Origin: Cochliopodium minus
Lineage: Eukaryota; Discosea; Himatismenida; Cochliopodiidae
DNA length: 21,810 bases
Reading direction: 5' to 3'
Assembly: GCA_024220525.1 (NCBI GenBank)
Contig: JAMYWO010000437.1
Span: 4,874 to 26,683 of the forward strand
The position numbers and the translations under genes are program-made. The first letter of the stretch is position 1; each line of letters opens with the position of its first letter. Below the pieces are notes generated by a model. It made no database searches. It was not told where the DNA came from and saw only the letters and a program-made list of their open reading frames with translations. Positions 20,808 through 21,810 of this stretch are shown here, in pieces.

Positions 20808-21589
20808 TTAAAAGATGAGTTTCAAAATAAGATTGAGAAGAGGTTTTGGCATTGCAAGCTTCCTCCTCACAAAACTCAAGATAAAAAAATTCTTCTTAAT
20901 ATAGTCAGGAAAGTGAGGGAAATACAACTTGTAATCAAACTCTCCACTCATCTTACTCTCTATTATATCATGAAAAAAAGGATCTCTTATTTCTTTGAGC
21001 CTTTCAAGAGGTTTCTTTTCATCTGTAGCAAGAGAAGTGAAATCGGCTCCAAAGATGAGAAACAAGACGTAGATACCTTTTATCTCATTGACTATTTCAT
21101 CATAACTATTTTTGGATAAATTTTCAACTATCTCGACCAATTCCACAATTGGTGTTTTATTTCCTTTTTTTGATTAAAAAATTATTAATTGAAAATAATT
21201 TTCATTTTATTTTATTATTAAAAATTTCAATTTTCAAAAATATTTCATGAAAAAAATATTAATTGTTATTATTTTAAATTTTTTATTTTCAAGAAAAATT
21301 AATTGAAAATAATTTTTATTTTTATTATTATTTAAAATTGCCAAAAAATTATCGTTTTAAATCTAATTAATTTCAAATTTTTTTTTTTTACCCTTTGTAA
21401 AATTGATGTCACATATTCCCAACAAGCAAAAGTACTGGAGAACGGAAGTGGGAAATTTGATGTGGTAATCACCCGATTTGATTTTTTCAACGATTACACT
21501 GAAAACATTTTCTATTTTGGCTCCTCTCTTCAATAATGTATCTATCATTTCCATGTTTTCATATCCATTTTTAATTGCACTTTCTAATG
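20808..21589 (-). CDS. Ankyrin-type protein C, last two exons only (5' part outside window)
   Basis: Two minus-strand exons, 21589-21392 and 21163-20808, join in phase and end in TAA at 20808. The first begins in mid-codon after an acceptor (tatctaaag) and reads ALESAIKNGYENMEMIDTL and then LLKRGAKIENV, typical of the second helix and loop of an ankyrin repeat. The splice gives DINFTKGNKTPIVELVEIVE, again a normal repeat start. The C-terminal 80 or so residues (YVLFLIFGADFTSL, DPFFHDIIESKMSGEFDY, YIKKNFFILSFVRRKL) look like a capping or small helical domain and are not recognised as any named family. At least one earlier exon must lie to the right, past the repeat-filled intron that runs to the end of the window. 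It may be a tandem relative of genes A and B. Confidence 0.78.
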
Positions 21590-21810
21590 CTTTAGATAAA
21601 AATGAATTTTAATTTAATTTAATCAATTTATTTTTTATTTTTTATTTTTTATTTTTCATTTAATTTTTATATTTTTATATTTTTATTTTATGTTTTACTT
21701 TATTTTTATTTTTTATTATTTTATCATTTATTTTTTTTCATTATTTTTTATTTTTTATTTTTTATTTTTTATTTTTTATTTTTTATTTTTTATTTTTTAT
21801 TTTTTATTTT
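21590..21810. repeat. Intron of gene C ending in a TTTTTTA period-7 array
   Basis: Beyond the acceptor of gene C the sequence is T-rich filler without coding content. From about 21741 to 21810 it becomes about ten near-perfect TTTTTTA units and the window ends inside them. This is the complement of the AAAAAAT units beside the N at 10413. It contains no G and does not resemble known telomere repeats. Confidence 0.8.

Noticed and set aside
225-21589. Recent transfer of the ankyrin genes from a giant virus
   Set aside because: The repeat style is reminiscent, but all three genes have many host-type introns and the host's AT-rich composition. Resemblance alone does not show direction or transfer.
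225-21589. A rule that introns are T-rich on the coding strand
   Set aside because: It holds for the transporter and the RasGEF, but several introns of ankyrin gene A and the 16707-16973 intron are A-rich on their coding strand.
21741-21810. Telomere repeat at the window end
   Set aside because: The TTTTTTA unit contains no G, also occurs internally at 10414-10750 and lies in an intron of gene C.
1-21810. tRNA or rRNA genes, and a non-standard genetic code
   Set aside because: No tRNA B-box-like text with matching arms or rRNA stretch was found by eye. TAA and TGA act as normal stops at the ends of conserved proteins.

Overview
The window is nuclear DNA from a very AT-rich, intron-dense unicellular eukaryote. 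Every gene can be assembled from short exons separated by T/A homopolymer introns with GT...AG borders, most donors being GTAAAA-like. TAA and TGA are used as stops, so the standard code fits. The gene set (IQGAP-like RasGAP, a RasGEF carrying a cyclic-nucleotide-binding domain, many divergent ankyrin proteins) resembles that of amoeboid protists such as dictyostelids, heteroloboseans or anaeramoebids. I cannot assign a lineage from the sequence alone.

Layout, left to right. 225-3035 (-): eight-exon ankyrin-type gene A (573 aa). 3036-4214: divergent intergenic region. 4215-6809 (+): three-exon IQGAP-related RasGAP-like protein (811 aa). 7180-10399 (+): first twelve exons of an ABCC/MRP-type ABC transporter, cut in the first nucleotide-binding domain. 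10413: a single N, followed by about 330 bp of period-7 A-rich repeat. 10786-14388 (-): eight exons of a RasGEF with C2, REM, CDC25 and the start of a cyclic-nucleotide-binding domain, cut at the same place from the other side. 14919-18168 (+): eleven-exon gene (642 aa) fusing a DNA-polymerase-beta-type nucleotidyltransferase (RlaP-like) to a T4 RNA ligase 1-like domain. 18498-20677 (-): five-exon ankyrin gene B (536 aa). 20808-21589 (-): the last two exons of ankyrin gene C, whose 5' part lies beyond the window.

The most interesting locus is the RlaP-RNA ligase fusion, which looks like a one-polypeptide RNA-end processing or repair factor. Its nucleotidyltransferase motifs are intact. Its ligase half keeps the adenylation lysine but differs at several positions that are essential in T4 RNA ligase 1. 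Two regulators of small GTPases (a likely non-catalytic RasGAP-fold scaffold and a RasGEF) also lie in the window, but the N between them means their linkage should not be trusted.

The exon models were built by hand from splice sites and reading phase. For the four complete genes (A, RasGAP-like, fusion, B) the spliced length is a multiple of three, which supports the models.
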